A stretch of DNA of 64,000 bases from JAFDVL01 sp964631865 (GTDB taxonomy: Bacteria; Acidobacteriota; Blastocatellia; RBC074), in assembly GCA_964631865.1 (NCBI GenBank), contig CAZWAK010000022.1, positions 1 to 64,000 of the forward strand, given 5' to 3'. The notes below the pieces were generated by a model. The model saw only the letters and a program-made list of their open reading frames with translations, was not told the DNA's origin and made no database searches. Shown here one piece after another: positions 1 through 8,807 of this stretch (positions within the stretch are counted from its first letter, which is position 1; every line of letters starts with the position of its first letter). The position numbers were made by a program, and so were the translations under genes.

Positions 1-42
1 AACCGAAAACAACCCTCAAGCCCCCATTTCAGAACGCAACCT

Positions 43-1566
43 ATGGAAATCAAACGATACCGGGCAGCCACGATGCGAGCGGCCCTCGAACAGGTGAAGC
101 AGGAATTGGGTGCAGATGCGCTGGTACTCGAAACCAAAGAAGTGCGCGCGGGTGGTTTTCTGGGTCTTGGTTCCAAGCCCTTGATCGAACTGCGGGTTGC
201 TGCCAACAAACCGGCGGCAGTGACGGAAAGCGGGAAGAAAACGCGCGCGGCAGCCTGGGACGAAGAAGAAACGCGCGAAGACTTGGCTCCGACCAAACCC
301 TTCAGCAAGCTTGCGACAAACGCGACCACCAAAAGCAACGGCAACGCTTTCGCTGCGTTTGCGGCGCGCACATACGCCAACGAAGCGGTGCCGCCCGTGA
401 CGGAAACGCACCGCGCCACGCCGCCGAAGCCTGTTGCGCCGCCGCGCGAGAATCTGCGCCCGCAAGGCATCGAAATCGCTTCGACTCCGCCGCAAGTTGT
501 CCGCCCAGCCGCGCCGCCGCCCGCGCCGGTTGCGCCGCCGCCACCACCCGCACCACCTCCGGCAGCAGCGCCTGCTGCGCCCGCCGCCGCACCACCCGCC
601 AATGGTGAACTGGCGCGTTTGCGCTCCGAGATGCGCGCCTTGAGCTTTTCGATGAACGCGATGGTGGCGCGGCAGGTAACGCACGGCGACAGCCAGGAAG
701 GCGCGATGAATCAATTGCGCGAAACGTTCGAGGCCGACCCGGAAATCTTCGACTCGCCGTATTTTGAAATCTATTCGGTTTTGACCGCAGCGGGTTTGCG
801 ACCTGAACTGGCGCGCGGCGCAGTGCGCGCCGGGAAGATGAACGGTTCGCGTCAACTGAAGAATTTTGAGACGCTCGCGCGCGCCGGTCTGGTCGCCACG
901 TTGCCTTCGATCACGCGCTTTGCGCCCGATCCGCTGGCTCCGATGATTGGCAGCCCTGATGCGCCGTCGGCGATTGCGTTGATTGGGCCAACGGGCGTCG
1001 GCAAAACGACGACGATTGCCAAACTCGCCGCCCAAGTTGTGTGCCGGTTACAGCGGCGCGTCGTGCTGGTTACGCTGGACACGTACCGCATTGCTGCGAC
1101 CGAGCAGTTGCGCATTTATGCCGAAATCATCGGCGCGGGGTATTACGTCGCGCATTCCGTGCGCGAGTTGGACACGCTTGTGCGACGCTTCAGCGGCGGC
1201 GCGACCGTGTTGATTGACACGGCGGGACGCAGCCCGTCCGACCTTACGGACGAAATGGAGTTGGGCAATTATCTGCGCGAATGCGATGATCTGCTGAAAA
1301 TGCTGGTGCTGCCCGCGACGACGCATCCGGTAGACGCGCACACGGCAGTGCGACAATTTTCGTTGTTCGGCCCGAACCAATTGATTCTCACGAAAATGGA
1401 CGAAACCACACGCCCCGGCGCGGCCATCAGCGTGGCTGGCGATTCGGGCTTGCCGCTGGCGTACCTTTGTTCGGGGCAACGTGTCCCGGAAGACCTTGAA
1501 CGCGCGACACCGCTTTCGTTTGCGGCACGAGTGGTGCGCTCTTCGTTTGCGATTCAGGAATTTTAG
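43..1566 (+). CDS. flhF: FlhF, SRP-type GTPase for flagellar placement
   Basis: This 507-residue protein is the signal-recognition-particle-like GTPase that helps set flagellar number and position, usually at the pole. The C-terminal NG-type GTPase domain shows the P-loop GPTGVGKTTTIAKLAA near residues 315-330, then a DTYRIAATEQL segment, DTAGR and TKMDE. An N-terminal basic B domain (MEIKRYRAATMRAALEQVK) and a long Pro/Ala-rich linker at about residues 145-190 precede it, as is usual for FlhF. flhG follows, the normal flhF-flhG pairing. flhA commonly precedes flhF and is not in the window, so it may lie just upstream of base 1. No clear Shine-Dalgarno is visible before the ATG at 43. Confidence 0.95.
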   Translation: MEIKRYRAATMRAALEQVKQELGADALVLETKEVRAGGFLGLGSKPLIELRVAANKPAAVTESGKKTRAAAWDEEETREDLAPTKPFSKLATNATTKSNGNAFAAFAARTYANEAVPPVTETHRATPPKPVAPPRENLRPQGIEIASTPPQVVRPAAPPPAPVAPPPPPAPPPAAAPAAPAAAPPANGELARLRSEMRALSFSMNAMVARQVTHGDSQEGAMNQLRETFEADPEIFDSPYFEIYSVLTAAGLRPELARGAVRAGKMNGSRQLKNFETLARAGLVATLPSITRFAPDPLAPMIGSPDAPSAIALIGPTGVGKTTTIAKLAAQVVCRLQRRVVLVTLDTYRIAATEQLRIYAEIIGAGYYVAHSVRELDTLVRRFSGGATVLIDTAGRSPSDLTDEMELGNYLRECDDLLKMLVLPATTHPVDAHTAVRQFSLFGPNQLILTKMDETTRPGAAISVAGDSGLPLAYLCSGQRVPEDLERATPLSFAARVVRSSFAIQEF

Positions 1567-1580
1567 GCCCTAGTTACAAC

Positions 1581-1644
1581 CGTAGAGCGATTTGCCAAAT
1601 CGCTTGTTCTGTGGGGCAGGAGCGATTTAGCAAATCGCGTTACA
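1581..1644. repeat. Pair of GATTTGCCAAATC-type palindromes
   Basis: Two copies of a short palindrome lie between flhF and flhG. The first, AGCGATTTGCCAAATCGCT at 1586-1604, is a perfect 9-bp inverted repeat around one base. The second is at about 1622-1638 (GCGATTT AGC AAATCGC). They are diverged members of the family also found at 9633, 21150, 28947, 28990 and 33220. Both could form small hairpins in the flhF-flhG transcript. Confidence 0.8.
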
Positions 1645-1678
1645 TCAGTGCTGAGCCTCACAGCAGAAAGTAGCAGCC

Positions 1679-2593
1679 ATGATTATTGATCAAGCGACAA
1701 CTCTTCGATTGATGGCGGCGGTCTCGCTCGACGCAACCGTAGCAACAGCAGCGACGTTGCCCGCGAAAGACACCCTTTGGTCAACGACCAAACTCGCGCA
1801 GACCATCGCCGTCGCCAGCGGCAAAGGTGGCGTCGGCAAGTCCAACGTAGCGGTCAATGTCGCCTTGGAATTGGCTGAGCTGGGGCATCGCGTCACGTTG
1901 CTGGATGCCGATATGGCGCTGGCCAATGCTGATGTGCTGCTGGGACTGACGCCGAAATATCATTTGGGACACGTGTTGACGGGGCAGCGCACGCTGCAGG
2001 AGGTGCAGATCGAAGTCACCGATGGCTTGCGCTTGATACCGGGCGGCAGCGGCGTGGCGGAGTTGGCGAACCTCTCGCTCGACCAGCACGCGCGCTTGAT
2101 GGCCGAATTGCGCGCCATCGAAACCGATTCGGATTTCATGATCATTGACACCGCTGCCGGCATTGCGGGCAACGTCATGGGCATTCTCAAAGCCGTCGCC
2201 GAAGTCATCATCGTCACGACGCCTGATCCAACGGCTTTGGTAGATGCCTACGCCACGATCAAGCTGATGCACCAGGCCGCGACGGACACGCCGATTCGCA
2301 TTGTCGTGAACGACGTGGTGGAGTTGGGCGATGCGGAGCGCGTCTTCAAACAACTGCGCACGACGACGGCGCGCTTTTTGCACCGCGAAATTGATTACCT
2401 CGGCACGATTCCGCACGATTCTGAGTTGATCGAAGCCGTGCGCGAACAGCGTCCCGTCGTGCTATACGCGCCGGAAACCCCAGCCAGTCGCGCGCTGCGT
2501 TTGATTGCGCGCCACTTGGAAATCAGCCGCACCGGGCGCGACAAACACAAGAAGACCTCTTTTTGGAGCATGCTGAGTTCCGCCGATCAATAA
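1679..2593 (+). CDS. flhG: FlhG (FleN/YlxH), MinD-like ATPase
   Basis: This 304-residue ParA/MinD-family ATPase counterbalances FlhF and limits flagellar number. The deviant Walker A motif SGKGGVGKS lies at residues 47-55, with both lysines of the MinD type, followed by LLDADMALANADVLLG and the IIDTAAG Walker B region. The N-terminus MIIDQATTLRLM carries the DQAxxLR signature by which FlhG stimulates FlhF GTPase activity in characterised homologues. It lies 112 nt after flhF, with the palindrome pair in the gap, and before the sigma factor gene fliA, a common order. Confidence 0.93.
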   Translation: MIIDQATTLRLMAAVSLDATVATAATLPAKDTLWSTTKLAQTIAVASGKGGVGKSNVAVNVALELAELGHRVTLLDADMALANADVLLGLTPKYHLGHVLTGQRTLQEVQIEVTDGLRLIPGGSGVAELANLSLDQHARLMAELRAIETDSDFMIIDTAAGIAGNVMGILKAVAEVIIVTTPDPTALVDAYATIKLMHQAATDTPIRIVVNDVVELGDAERVFKQLRTTTARFLHREIDYLGTIPHDSELIEAVREQRPVVLYAPETPASRALRLIARHLEISRTGRDKHKKTSFWSMLSSADQ

Positions 2594-2644
2594 TCACCGC
2601 AGCCCTTGTTGATGCGCTCCTGAGCCAGCCCTGGTGAAAAACAA

Positions 2645-3421
2645 ATGCTGCTGAATACTTCGTCCCGCAGGATCACCTTGAACGCAACTTACGCCAGCAC
2701 CAAACCGAGAAGCAGCGCGCCGACCAGCGCGGAGCGGCAAGCGTTGATCGAAGCTCATTTGCCGCAAGTGCGTTACCTCGCGGAACGAATGCTGACCAAG
2801 CTGCCGCCGTCGGTGGATCGTGACGATTTGATTGGCGCGGGCGTGTTGGGCTTGCTCGACGCGGTCGAAAAATACGACGAGTTGCGCGGCGTGCAATTCA
2901 AAACGTACGCCGAAACGCGCATTCGCGGCGCGATGCTCGACAGCCTGCGCGAATTGGATTGGTCGTCGCGTTCGTTGCGCGCGCGGGCGCGGGAAATTGA
3001 AGTCGCCGCGCGCAAGCTCGAACAGGAACACGGACGAATGGCGGAAGAAGAAGAACTCGCCGCCGCACTCGGTTTGGAGTTGCCCGCGTATCAAACATTG
3101 CTGAGCGAGTTGCGCGGACTGACGTTGATCGAATTGGACAATCGCGACGAAGACGCGCCCGGCTCCAGCGCGTGGCAAGTGCCCGACAACCCGGAGCGGT
3201 CGCCGTTGCGCGAATATGAACGCCAGGAAACGCGCGAACAATTGATTGAAGCCATCTACCACTTGCGCGAACGCGAGCGCCAGGTCATCGCGTTGTATTA
3301 CGTCGAAGAATTGACGATGAAAGAAACCGGCGCGGTGCTGGGCCTGACCGAATCGCGCGTCTCGCAAATTCATACACAGGCGTTGCTGCACTTGCGCGCG
3401 GCGTTGGCGAAAGAGAAATGA
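2645..3421 (+). CDS. fliA: FliA, RNA polymerase sigma-28 factor
   Basis: This 258-residue group 3 sigma factor would transcribe late flagellar genes such as flagellin and stators. Region 2 is clear at about residues 60-115 (DDLIGAGVLGLLDAVEKYD, then FKTYAETRIRGAMLDSLRELDW), with a region 3 helix after it. The C-terminal region 4 helix-turn-helix (MKETGAVLGLTESRVSQIH) ends the protein. Its anti-sigma partner FlgM is encoded at 11734. Candidate FliA promoters with the shared form TCAA-N16-GCCGATA-like occur before fliC and before the second motA. The start at 2645 is the first ATG; the Shine-Dalgarno before it is weak. Confidence 0.93.
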   Translation: MLLNTSSRRITLNATYASTKPRSSAPTSAERQALIEAHLPQVRYLAERMLTKLPPSVDRDDLIGAGVLGLLDAVEKYDELRGVQFKTYAETRIRGAMLDSLRELDWSSRSLRARAREIEVAARKLEQEHGRMAEEEELAAALGLELPAYQTLLSELRGLTLIELDNRDEDAPGSSAWQVPDNPERSPLREYERQETREQLIEAIYHLRERERQVIALYYVEELTMKETGAVLGLTESRVSQIHTQALLHLRAALAKEK

Positions 3422-3527
3422 ACCACGAAGATCACCAAGAGCACGAAGCAATGAGAGAGAAGGCATACGCGATAACGAACGAACGCGCGACAGTTTTTCT
3501 CTTCGCGGTCTTCGTGGTCTTTGTGGT
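3422..3527. repeat. Inverted nonamer array (ACCACGAAG type)
   Basis: Directly after the fliA stop, three 9-mers read ACCACGAAG, ATCACCAAG, AGCACGAAG (3422-3448). After a 52-base spacer come three complementary-sense 9-mers CTTCGCGGT, CTTCGTGGT, CTTTGTGGT (3501-3527). The arms can pair into a long hairpin. Such ACCACGAAG nonamer hairpins are seen in many environmental bacterial genomes. Here it fills most of the fliA-fliM gap. Confidence 0.85.
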
Positions 3528-3560
3528 GAAAAGAGTTGTCTGAAAAACTGTAATTGAGAG

Positions 3561-4520
3561 ATGACGAACCACGATCTGCTCACCAAAGAAGAAATGTCCT
3601 CGCTGTTGGAGCCGAGCGACCACCCGCCCGAAAACGGCAAGCGGCGGCGCGTGCTGCCGTATAACTTTCGCCGCCCGGATCGCATCCCGCGCGAACAGAT
3701 TCGCTCGTTGTACTTGATGCACGATTTGTTCGCGCTCAGCTTGTCGTCGAGCTTGCCCATTCTGATGCGCGCGATGTCGGGCGTGACGTTGATGTCCGTC
3801 GAGCAGCAAGCGTACTCCGAGTATTTGCAAGGCTTGAGCGATCCGACTGCGTTGTTCACGCTTTCGATGCACCCGCTGCCGGGCGTGGCCGCGCTTGAAT
3901 TAAGCCCGGCAGTTGCCTTTCCGGTGATTGATCGCTTGCTCGGCGGCGTGGGCGAAGATTTAGAACAGTCGCGCGCCGTGACGGAAATCGAACAACGCAT
4001 TTTGGAAGGCTTTGTCAAAGTCGTCACCGATGATTTGCGCACGACGTGGAAGCCCTTGACCGACCTTGATCTGCAAATCCTCGGACGCGAAACGCGCCCG
4101 CAGATGCTGCAAATCGTCGCGCCGAACGAAGCCGTGTTGACGATTGCGTTCCAAGTGCAGATTGGCGAAACGCGCGGGCTGATGAGCTTGTGTTTGCCGG
4201 CCATCACGCTGGAGCCGATCATTCAAATCCTGAATCAATCGGTCTATTCGCGCAGCCGCGACGTGCCGCCCGAACAAACGCGCGCGCTGCTCGATATTTT
4301 GGCCTTGGTCAAGTTTCCGGTCGCCGCTGAATTGCGCGGCACGAAAGCCTTGATGGATGACCTGATGAATTTAGCGCCGGGCGATGTGCTGCGGTTGGAT
4401 CATCGCGTAGATCAGCCGCTCGAAATCAGCGTCAGCGGTGTCGTCAAATTTTACGGCGATCTGATCGCGCAGGAACGCCGCACGGTGATCAACGTGACCA
4501 GTTCGCGTGAAGACAGTTGA
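3561..4520 (+). CDS. fliM: FliM, flagellar motor switch protein
   Basis: This 319-residue C-ring protein sits between FliG and FliN and binds phospho-CheY. The N-terminal segment DLLTKEEMSSLLE resembles the CheY-binding EIDALL peptide. The middle CheC-like domain starts near RIPREQIRSLYLMHDLFA, and the C-terminal SpoA domain (DVLRLDHRVDQPLEISVSGVVKFYGDL) is intact. Length and domain order are normal for FliM. The fliN-like gene begins 3 nt after its stop, so the two are surely co-transcribed. Antisense open frames over this gene are codon-bias shadows. Confidence 0.94.
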   Translation: MTNHDLLTKEEMSSLLEPSDHPPENGKRRRVLPYNFRRPDRIPREQIRSLYLMHDLFALSLSSSLPILMRAMSGVTLMSVEQQAYSEYLQGLSDPTALFTLSMHPLPGVAALELSPAVAFPVIDRLLGGVGEDLEQSRAVTEIEQRILEGFVKVVTDDLRTTWKPLTDLDLQILGRETRPQMLQIVAPNEAVLTIAFQVQIGETRGLMSLCLPAITLEPIIQILNQSVYSRSRDVPPEQTRALLDILALVKFPVAAELRGTKALMDDLMNLAPGDVLRLDHRVDQPLEISVSGVVKFYGDLIAQERRTVINVTSSREDS

Positions 4521-4523
4521 GTT

Positions 4524-5399
4524 ATGTCAGAACCACTTGAGAAACAACTATTCAATATCTTTGCGATGGCCTGGGGCGATGCCGCGCCGTCAATGGTGGG
4601 CGCGGGTTCCACGCTCGGTTTGATCGCGCAGCGGGAAGCGGCGGGCGCAGAAGTAAATGCCGCGCTGGAAGTCGCAGCAGCGTTCCCTGCGATCTTTGCC
4701 GCGCGCTGTTCCGGCGCGTTGAGCGGCGTCTTATTCTGTCTTTTCAAGAAAGAAGACCGCCAGCAAATCGAGTTGTTCATCAGCAAATTGCTGGGCAGCG
4801 ACGGCACGGACGGCGTCGCTTCTTTGCTCAATGCCACGCTGCAAACAACGGCGACCAGCCTGCCAGAACAAGCCGCGTTCAGCGACGTCACGCCAGCAGA
4901 TTTGAGCCACGCGGACACGGCGCAGTTCATCGCTGCCGTTGGAGAAAAAGCGTGGGTCAACACGTTCACGATCACCGTCGGCGAACGATTGAATTCGCAG
5001 ATGCTGGTCGTGTACGCGCCGCACGGTTCCATCGAAGCGTTGCCGACGGCGGAACCCGCGACCGCTGCTGCCGCCGCCGCATCAGGAAGCTTCACGAACA
5101 AACGTCGCGCCGCCGCACCACGTGAAGACGCCTCGCGCAACATCGAACGATTGCTGGATGTCGAACTCGAAGTCGTCGTGCGTTTTGGCCTGACGCAAAT
5201 TCCGTTGCGCGAACTCGTGCGCATCGGTGTCGGTTCGATGATCGAACTCAATCGGCAAGTGGACGAGCCGGTTGAACTGCTCGTCAACAATCGTCCGCTC
5301 GCGCGCGGCACGGTCGTCGTTGTAGACGGCTATTACGGCGTGTGCATCACCGAAATCGGGCAACCGGAAGAGCGGCGGCAATCGCTCACGAAAATGTAA
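4524..5399 (+). CDS. FliN/FliY-like switch protein with extended N-terminus
   Basis: This 291-residue protein ends in a SpoA domain (about residues 215-285: DVELEVVVRFGLTQIPLRELVRIGVGSMIELNRQ), the part that builds the lower C-ring with FliM. The first ~180 residues form an additional domain with a CheC/FliY-like feel (MAWGDAAPSMVG at the start, then AALEVAAAFPAIFAARCSGALSGVLF), joined by an Ala-rich linker. A second, short FliN is encoded at 37612, so this organism has two SpoA proteins besides FliM. FliN/FliY is the best name; whether the N-terminal domain has CheY-phosphatase activity cannot be told. Confidence 0.82.
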   Translation: MSEPLEKQLFNIFAMAWGDAAPSMVGAGSTLGLIAQREAAGAEVNAALEVAAAFPAIFAARCSGALSGVLFCLFKKEDRQQIELFISKLLGSDGTDGVASLLNATLQTTATSLPEQAAFSDVTPADLSHADTAQFIAAVGEKAWVNTFTITVGERLNSQMLVVYAPHGSIEALPTAEPATAAAAAASGSFTNKRRAAAPREDASRNIERLLDVELEVVVRFGLTQIPLRELVRIGVGSMIELNRQVDEPVELLVNNRPLARGTVVVVDGYYGVCITEIGQPEERRQSLTKM

Positions 5400-5421
5400 C
5401 GCCCCACTTGGAGGATAACGT

Positions 5422-5865
5422 ATGGAGCAACTCATTTCTCTTCTCGTGTTCGCTGGCATTTTGTTGTCAGTGCTGTCGGGATTGGCGAGCATTGCCTGCG
5501 CGCGCAAGCTGCGCGAATTGCTGCACAAACAACAGGTGCTGGCGACCGACATGGACTATCGGTTCAATGAAGTGCGGCAAAACTTCAATGCTTTGGCGCA
5601 GCACACCACTGCGCAATTGCAGCAGTTCGCGCAGCCACGACCACAGCCGCAACCACGACCACAGCCCGCGCCCGCTGAACCGGCTGTGGCGGTCGCCGCC
5701 GCACAAGCCGCCGGCACACGGCAAAGTGTGACCGAACGTCGTCATCGCGTGTTGACGCTGGCGCGACGCGGCATGGATGTCAAAGCCATCGCGCAAACGC
5801 TCGGTATGCCGCACGGCGAAGTCGGTTTGATTATCAGAATGAGCAACCCGAAATTCGGAGATTAA
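5422..5865 (+). CDS. Membrane-anchored coiled-coil protein with C-terminal HTH-like segment
   Basis: This 147-residue protein starts after a strong GGAGG Shine-Dalgarno. One N-terminal membrane helix (about 4-28, LISLLVFAGILLSVLSGLASIA) is followed by a short coiled-coil region, a PQPQPRPQP low-complexity linker (about 73-90) and a C-terminal segment, RRHRVLTLARRGMDVKAIAQTLGMPHGEVGLIIRM, that looks like a helix-turn-helix. This architecture resembles DUF2802/DUF6115-type proteins found in flagellar operons. Its position between the switch genes and flgF suggests a flagellar accessory role, but the function is unknown. Confidence 0.65.
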   Translation: MEQLISLLVFAGILLSVLSGLASIACARKLRELLHKQQVLATDMDYRFNEVRQNFNALAQHTTAQLQQFAQPRPQPQPRPQPAPAEPAVAVAAAQAAGTRQSVTERRHRVLTLARRGMDVKAIAQTLGMPHGEVGLIIRMSNPKFGD

Positions 5866-5872
5866 AAACGGC

Positions 5873-6757
5873 ATGAATCACGGACTCTACACAGCTTTTT
5901 TGGGCATGCGCGCGCGGCAACGCACGTTGGAAACCATCGCCAACAATTTGGCCAACGCGGCCACCAGCGGCTTCAAGCGCGACACGCTGTTTCATCATTC
6001 GATTGAGATGGCCGAAGCCGCAATCTATCGCGCCGAAGATGCGGGCATCCAATTGCCGCCGCGCGTCATTGCGGCGGCACAAGGCAACGACCCATTGACG
6101 GCTGGCGCAGCCCCGCTTGACCCGAACGCAGCGGGCACGCCGACGACCGAGACGGTATATGAAGCCGCCGACCCGCCCGACGCCATCGCGCGTGTGTTCG
6201 GCATTATGTCCGGCAACGCGACGGATTTTGCGCCGGGCGTGCTGCGCGAAACGGGACGACCGTTAGACGTGGCGCTGGATGGTGATGGCTTTTTGGTCGT
6301 GCAAACGCCGCGCGGCGAACGCTACACGCGCGCCGGAGCGTTGACACTGGATGCGGCGGGGCAATTGGTCACACAACGCGGTGAATTGATCGTCGGCGAA
6401 AACGGCCCGATCACGATTCGACGCGGCAAAGGCGAACTTGGCATCGGCGCAGACGGCAGCGTGTCCGTTGATGGACAACCCGCTGGCAGACTCAAAATCG
6501 TGCGCTTCGACGATGTGCGCGGCGCGCTGAAAAAAGAAGGCGATTCGCTGTTTCTGGCGACGGGCAAAGAACAACCGCAGGACGCCAACAGCACGCGCGT
6601 CGTGCAAGGCGTGCTGGAACTCTCGAATGTCAACGCCGTCACCGAAATGGCCACGATGATGCACAACTCACGTGAATTCGATTCGCTGCAACGTTCGATC
6701 ACGCTGATGATGAACGACATCGGACGCAAGATTGCGACGGAGGTTGGACGGGTATGA
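5873..6757 (+). CDS. flgF: FlgF, proximal rod protein
   Basis: This 294-residue protein belongs to the flagellar basal-body rod family. The N-terminal rod signature ANNLANAATSGFKRDTLFH lies at about residues 23-41, and the C-terminal helix SNVNAVTEMATMMHNSREFDSLQRSI is intact. The next gene is the very similar flgG; the divergent N-terminal region with an insert (residues about 45-110) and its position first in the pair favour FlgF. FlgF forms the proximal rod between FlgB/C and FlgG. No signal peptide is present, in keeping with type III export. Confidence 0.88.
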   Translation: MNHGLYTAFLGMRARQRTLETIANNLANAATSGFKRDTLFHHSIEMAEAAIYRAEDAGIQLPPRVIAAAQGNDPLTAGAAPLDPNAAGTPTTETVYEAADPPDAIARVFGIMSGNATDFAPGVLRETGRPLDVALDGDGFLVVQTPRGERYTRAGALTLDAAGQLVTQRGELIVGENGPITIRRGKGELGIGADGSVSVDGQPAGRLKIVRFDDVRGALKKEGDSLFLATGKEQPQDANSTRVVQGVLELSNVNAVTEMATMMHNSREFDSLQRSITLMMNDIGRKIATEVGRV

Positions 6758-6865
6758 GTGGCCGGTGGTCGGTGGTCAGTGGTCGGTTGTTTTCTTTTCG
6801 GCAACTACGGTTTTGACGAAGAAACCACTAGCCACTAACCACCAACCACCAGCCACCAACCACCA
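6758..6865. repeat. Inverted heptamer array (GTGGTCG / ACCACCA)
   Basis: The gap between flgF and flgG starts with four 7-mers GTGGCCG, GTGGTCG, GTGGTCA, GTGGTCG (6758-6785). After a 38-base spacer come six 7-mers ACCACTA, GCCACTA, ACCACCA, ACCACCA, GCCACCA, ACCACCA (6824-6865). The two sides are complementary in sense and could pair into an imperfect hairpin. The flgG Shine-Dalgarno (AAAGGA) follows directly. Confidence 0.85.
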
Positions 6866-6876
6866 GAAAGGATTTT

Positions 6877-7665
6877 ATGTATCGAGCACTTTACACCGCT
6901 GCAACTGGCATGGGCGTGCAGCAACAAAACGTAGACAATATTGCCAACAATCTGGCGAACGCTTCCACTGTCGGCTTCAAGCGCGTGCGGTTGGAATTTC
7001 AAGACCTGCTCTATCAAACGCATCGCGCGCCGGGAGCGGCGGCGAACGCTTCGACGATCTTGCCCGTCGGCTTACAAATCGGACTCGGCGCGCGCACGAT
7101 TTCGAGCGAACGCATTTTTGTGCAAGGCGATTTTCACCAAACGCAAAACCCGCTCGACCTCGTGATCGAAGGCAGCGGCTTTTTTCAAGTGCGCCAGCAA
7201 AACGGCGAACTCGCCTACACGCGAGCCGGGTCGTTTCACTTGAATGCCGAAGGACAAGTCGTGACCGCGACGGGCGAAACGTTGGAGCCTGCGATCACGA
7301 TTCCACGCGAGGCCACTTCGATTACGGTTGCGACGGACGGCACGGTCAGCATCACGCTCGCGGGACAGACGAACGCGCAAAACGTCGGGCAAGTGCAACT
7401 CGCCACGTTTGCCAATGCGGCGGGGCTGGAATCGTTGGGGCGCAATCTTTTCAAAGAGACCGCTGCGTCCGGGCAAGCCACCGTCGGCGCAGCAGACACG
7501 CAGGGCACGGGCCGCATCAATCAAGGCTACATCGAAGGCTCGAACGTGAACGTCGTCGAAGAGTTGGTCAATATGATTTCGGCGCAACGCATTTACGAAA
7601 CCAACTCGAAAGTCATCACCGCCGCCGACCGCATGCTCGGCACGATCAATCAGGCCGTCGGATGA
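6877..7665 (+). CDS. flgG: FlgG, distal rod protein
   Basis: This 262-residue distal rod subunit is the conserved standard length. It begins MYRALYTAATGMGVQQQNVDNIANNLANAS, the typical FlgG N-terminus, and ends with VNVVEELVNMISAQRIYETNSKVITAADRM, the typical C-terminal rod/hook helix. Its stop overlaps the start of flgA as ATGA, indicating translational coupling. The gene follows a heptamer repeat array after a good AAAGGA Shine-Dalgarno. Confidence 0.96.
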   Translation: MYRALYTAATGMGVQQQNVDNIANNLANASTVGFKRVRLEFQDLLYQTHRAPGAAANASTILPVGLQIGLGARTISSERIFVQGDFHQTQNPLDLVIEGSGFFQVRQQNGELAYTRAGSFHLNAEGQVVTATGETLEPAITIPREATSITVATDGTVSITLAGQTNAQNVGQVQLATFANAAGLESLGRNLFKETAASGQATVGAADTQGTGRINQGYIEGSNVNVVEELVNMISAQRIYETNSKVITAADRMLGTINQAVG

Positions 7666-8657
7666 AGCTTACGACATTTACAAATTACCTCAGCCTGGGG
7701 CTGGTTGCGATGTGCTTTGCGTTTGCCAACGCAAAAGCGCAGGTGGCGCAAAGCAACTCGCAGCCTGTCGTTCAAGTGGCAGCGGAAACCATCGCGCAGC
7801 AGGATCGCTTGACGCTCGGCGACATTGCGAAGGTCGCGGCGGAAAACGCGGAAACGGCGTCGCGCTTGCGTGCCATTTCGCTGGGTTATGCGCCGAATGT
7901 AGGCGTCACGCGCGAGATTGCGCGTGACCGCATTGCGTTGGCGCTGGCGGCAGCGGGCTTTGCCGCAGGCACAGTCCGGCTCGAAGCGCCCGTTGTCGCG
8001 CGCATTCGACGTGCCGCGCAAATCGTGGACGCCGTCCTGCTGCGCGAAGCCATCGAACACGCGACGCTGGACGAACTCAATGCGTCGGGCGCAACCGCGC
8101 GGTTGTCACGGTTGGAGTTGCCCACAAACATCGAAGCGCCCGCCGGCAAGCTCGACATTCGCGCGTCCGCCGGGCCGGCGCGCGATGTGTTTGCGCCGTT
8201 CACGGTCTTCGTCGAATTGTGGCAGGAAGGCCGCGTCGTCAAACGCTTCAATGCCATCGCGCAAGTTGAAGCCCACGCGCCCGTGCTCGTCGCCGCGCGT
8301 GAAATCGCGGAGCACACACGCTTGCGGCAGGATTCGTTCCAGCGCGAAGTCAAACGGCTGGAACGCCCGTTGAATCATTACGTCACCGAGGCGGAACGAT
8401 TGCGCGGCACAGCCGTGCGACGGGCGCTGGCGCGCGGCGAAGCGATCACGACGGATGTCATCAGCGCCGAGATTGTCGTGCGTCCGGGCGATCAGGTGAA
8501 GATCATCGGACAATCGGGCGCGCTGCAATTGATGGTCACAGGCGAAGCCCGCGCCGCAGGCCGCATCGGCGACCGCATTCAAGTGAAGAACGTGCAATCG
8601 GGCGCGCTGCTGCAAGCCGTCATCGCGGACGAAGGCGTAGTGCGAATTCGCTTCTAG
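7662..8657 (+). CDS. flgA: FlgA, P-ring assembly chaperone
   Basis: FlgA is the periplasmic chaperone for FlgI P-ring assembly. The start at 7662 is chosen because its ATG overlaps the flgG stop (ATGA) and opens a signal peptide (MKLTTFTNYLSLGLVAMCFAFANAKAQ). A longer open frame continues upstream through flgG but is out of register with any sensible start. The 331-residue protein has the SAF domain near residues 200-260 and the C-terminal FlgA core (VRPGDQVKIIGQSGALQLMVTGEARAAGRIGDRIQVKN), which contains the family's typical motif. It precedes flgH and flgI. Confidence 0.9.
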   Translation: MKLTTFTNYLSLGLVAMCFAFANAKAQVAQSNSQPVVQVAAETIAQQDRLTLGDIAKVAAENAETASRLRAISLGYAPNVGVTREIARDRIALALAAAGFAAGTVRLEAPVVARIRRAAQIVDAVLLREAIEHATLDELNASGATARLSRLELPTNIEAPAGKLDIRASAGPARDVFAPFTVFVELWQEGRVVKRFNAIAQVEAHAPVLVAAREIAEHTRLRQDSFQREVKRLERPLNHYVTEAERLRGTAVRRALARGEAITTDVISAEIVVRPGDQVKIIGQSGALQLMVTGEARAAGRIGDRIQVKNVQSGALLQAVIADEGVVRIRF

Positions 8658-8680
8658 CGCGAATGAATAAACGTGCGAGC

Positions 8681-8790
8681 GCGCAGCGTTTGGAGTGCGA
8701 CGGTCTCGACGTCGCTTTGGCTCCGAAGATTTGAAATTTGAAATTTGAAATTTGAGATGGGTCGGAGCCACAGCACTCCAAACGCTGTGC
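8681..8790. repeat. Hairpin element with internal TTGAAAT heptamers
   Basis: The flgA-flgH gap carries nested inverted repeats. GCAGCGTTTGGAGTGC (8683-8698) pairs with GCACTCCAAACGCTG (8773-8787), and GGCTCCGA (8719-8726) with TCGGAGCC (8762-8769). In the loop lies a direct array of the heptamer TTGAAAT (about 8728-8755), also present at 13911 and 24361. The flgH start follows 20 bases after the element. Confidence 0.8.
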
Positions 8791-8807
8791 GTCTATGAGG
8801 AATTGAT

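Noticed and set aside
2594..4222. A 542-codon minus-strand open frame across fliA and fliM
   Set aside because: Antisense to two clear genes, with Arg/Gln-rich composition typical of a GC-rich codon shadow; no domain or ribosome site.
6732..8657. A single long frame spanning flgG and flgA
   Set aside because: It is the flgA frame left open upstream across flgG; flgG in another frame is unambiguous and flgA starts at 7662.
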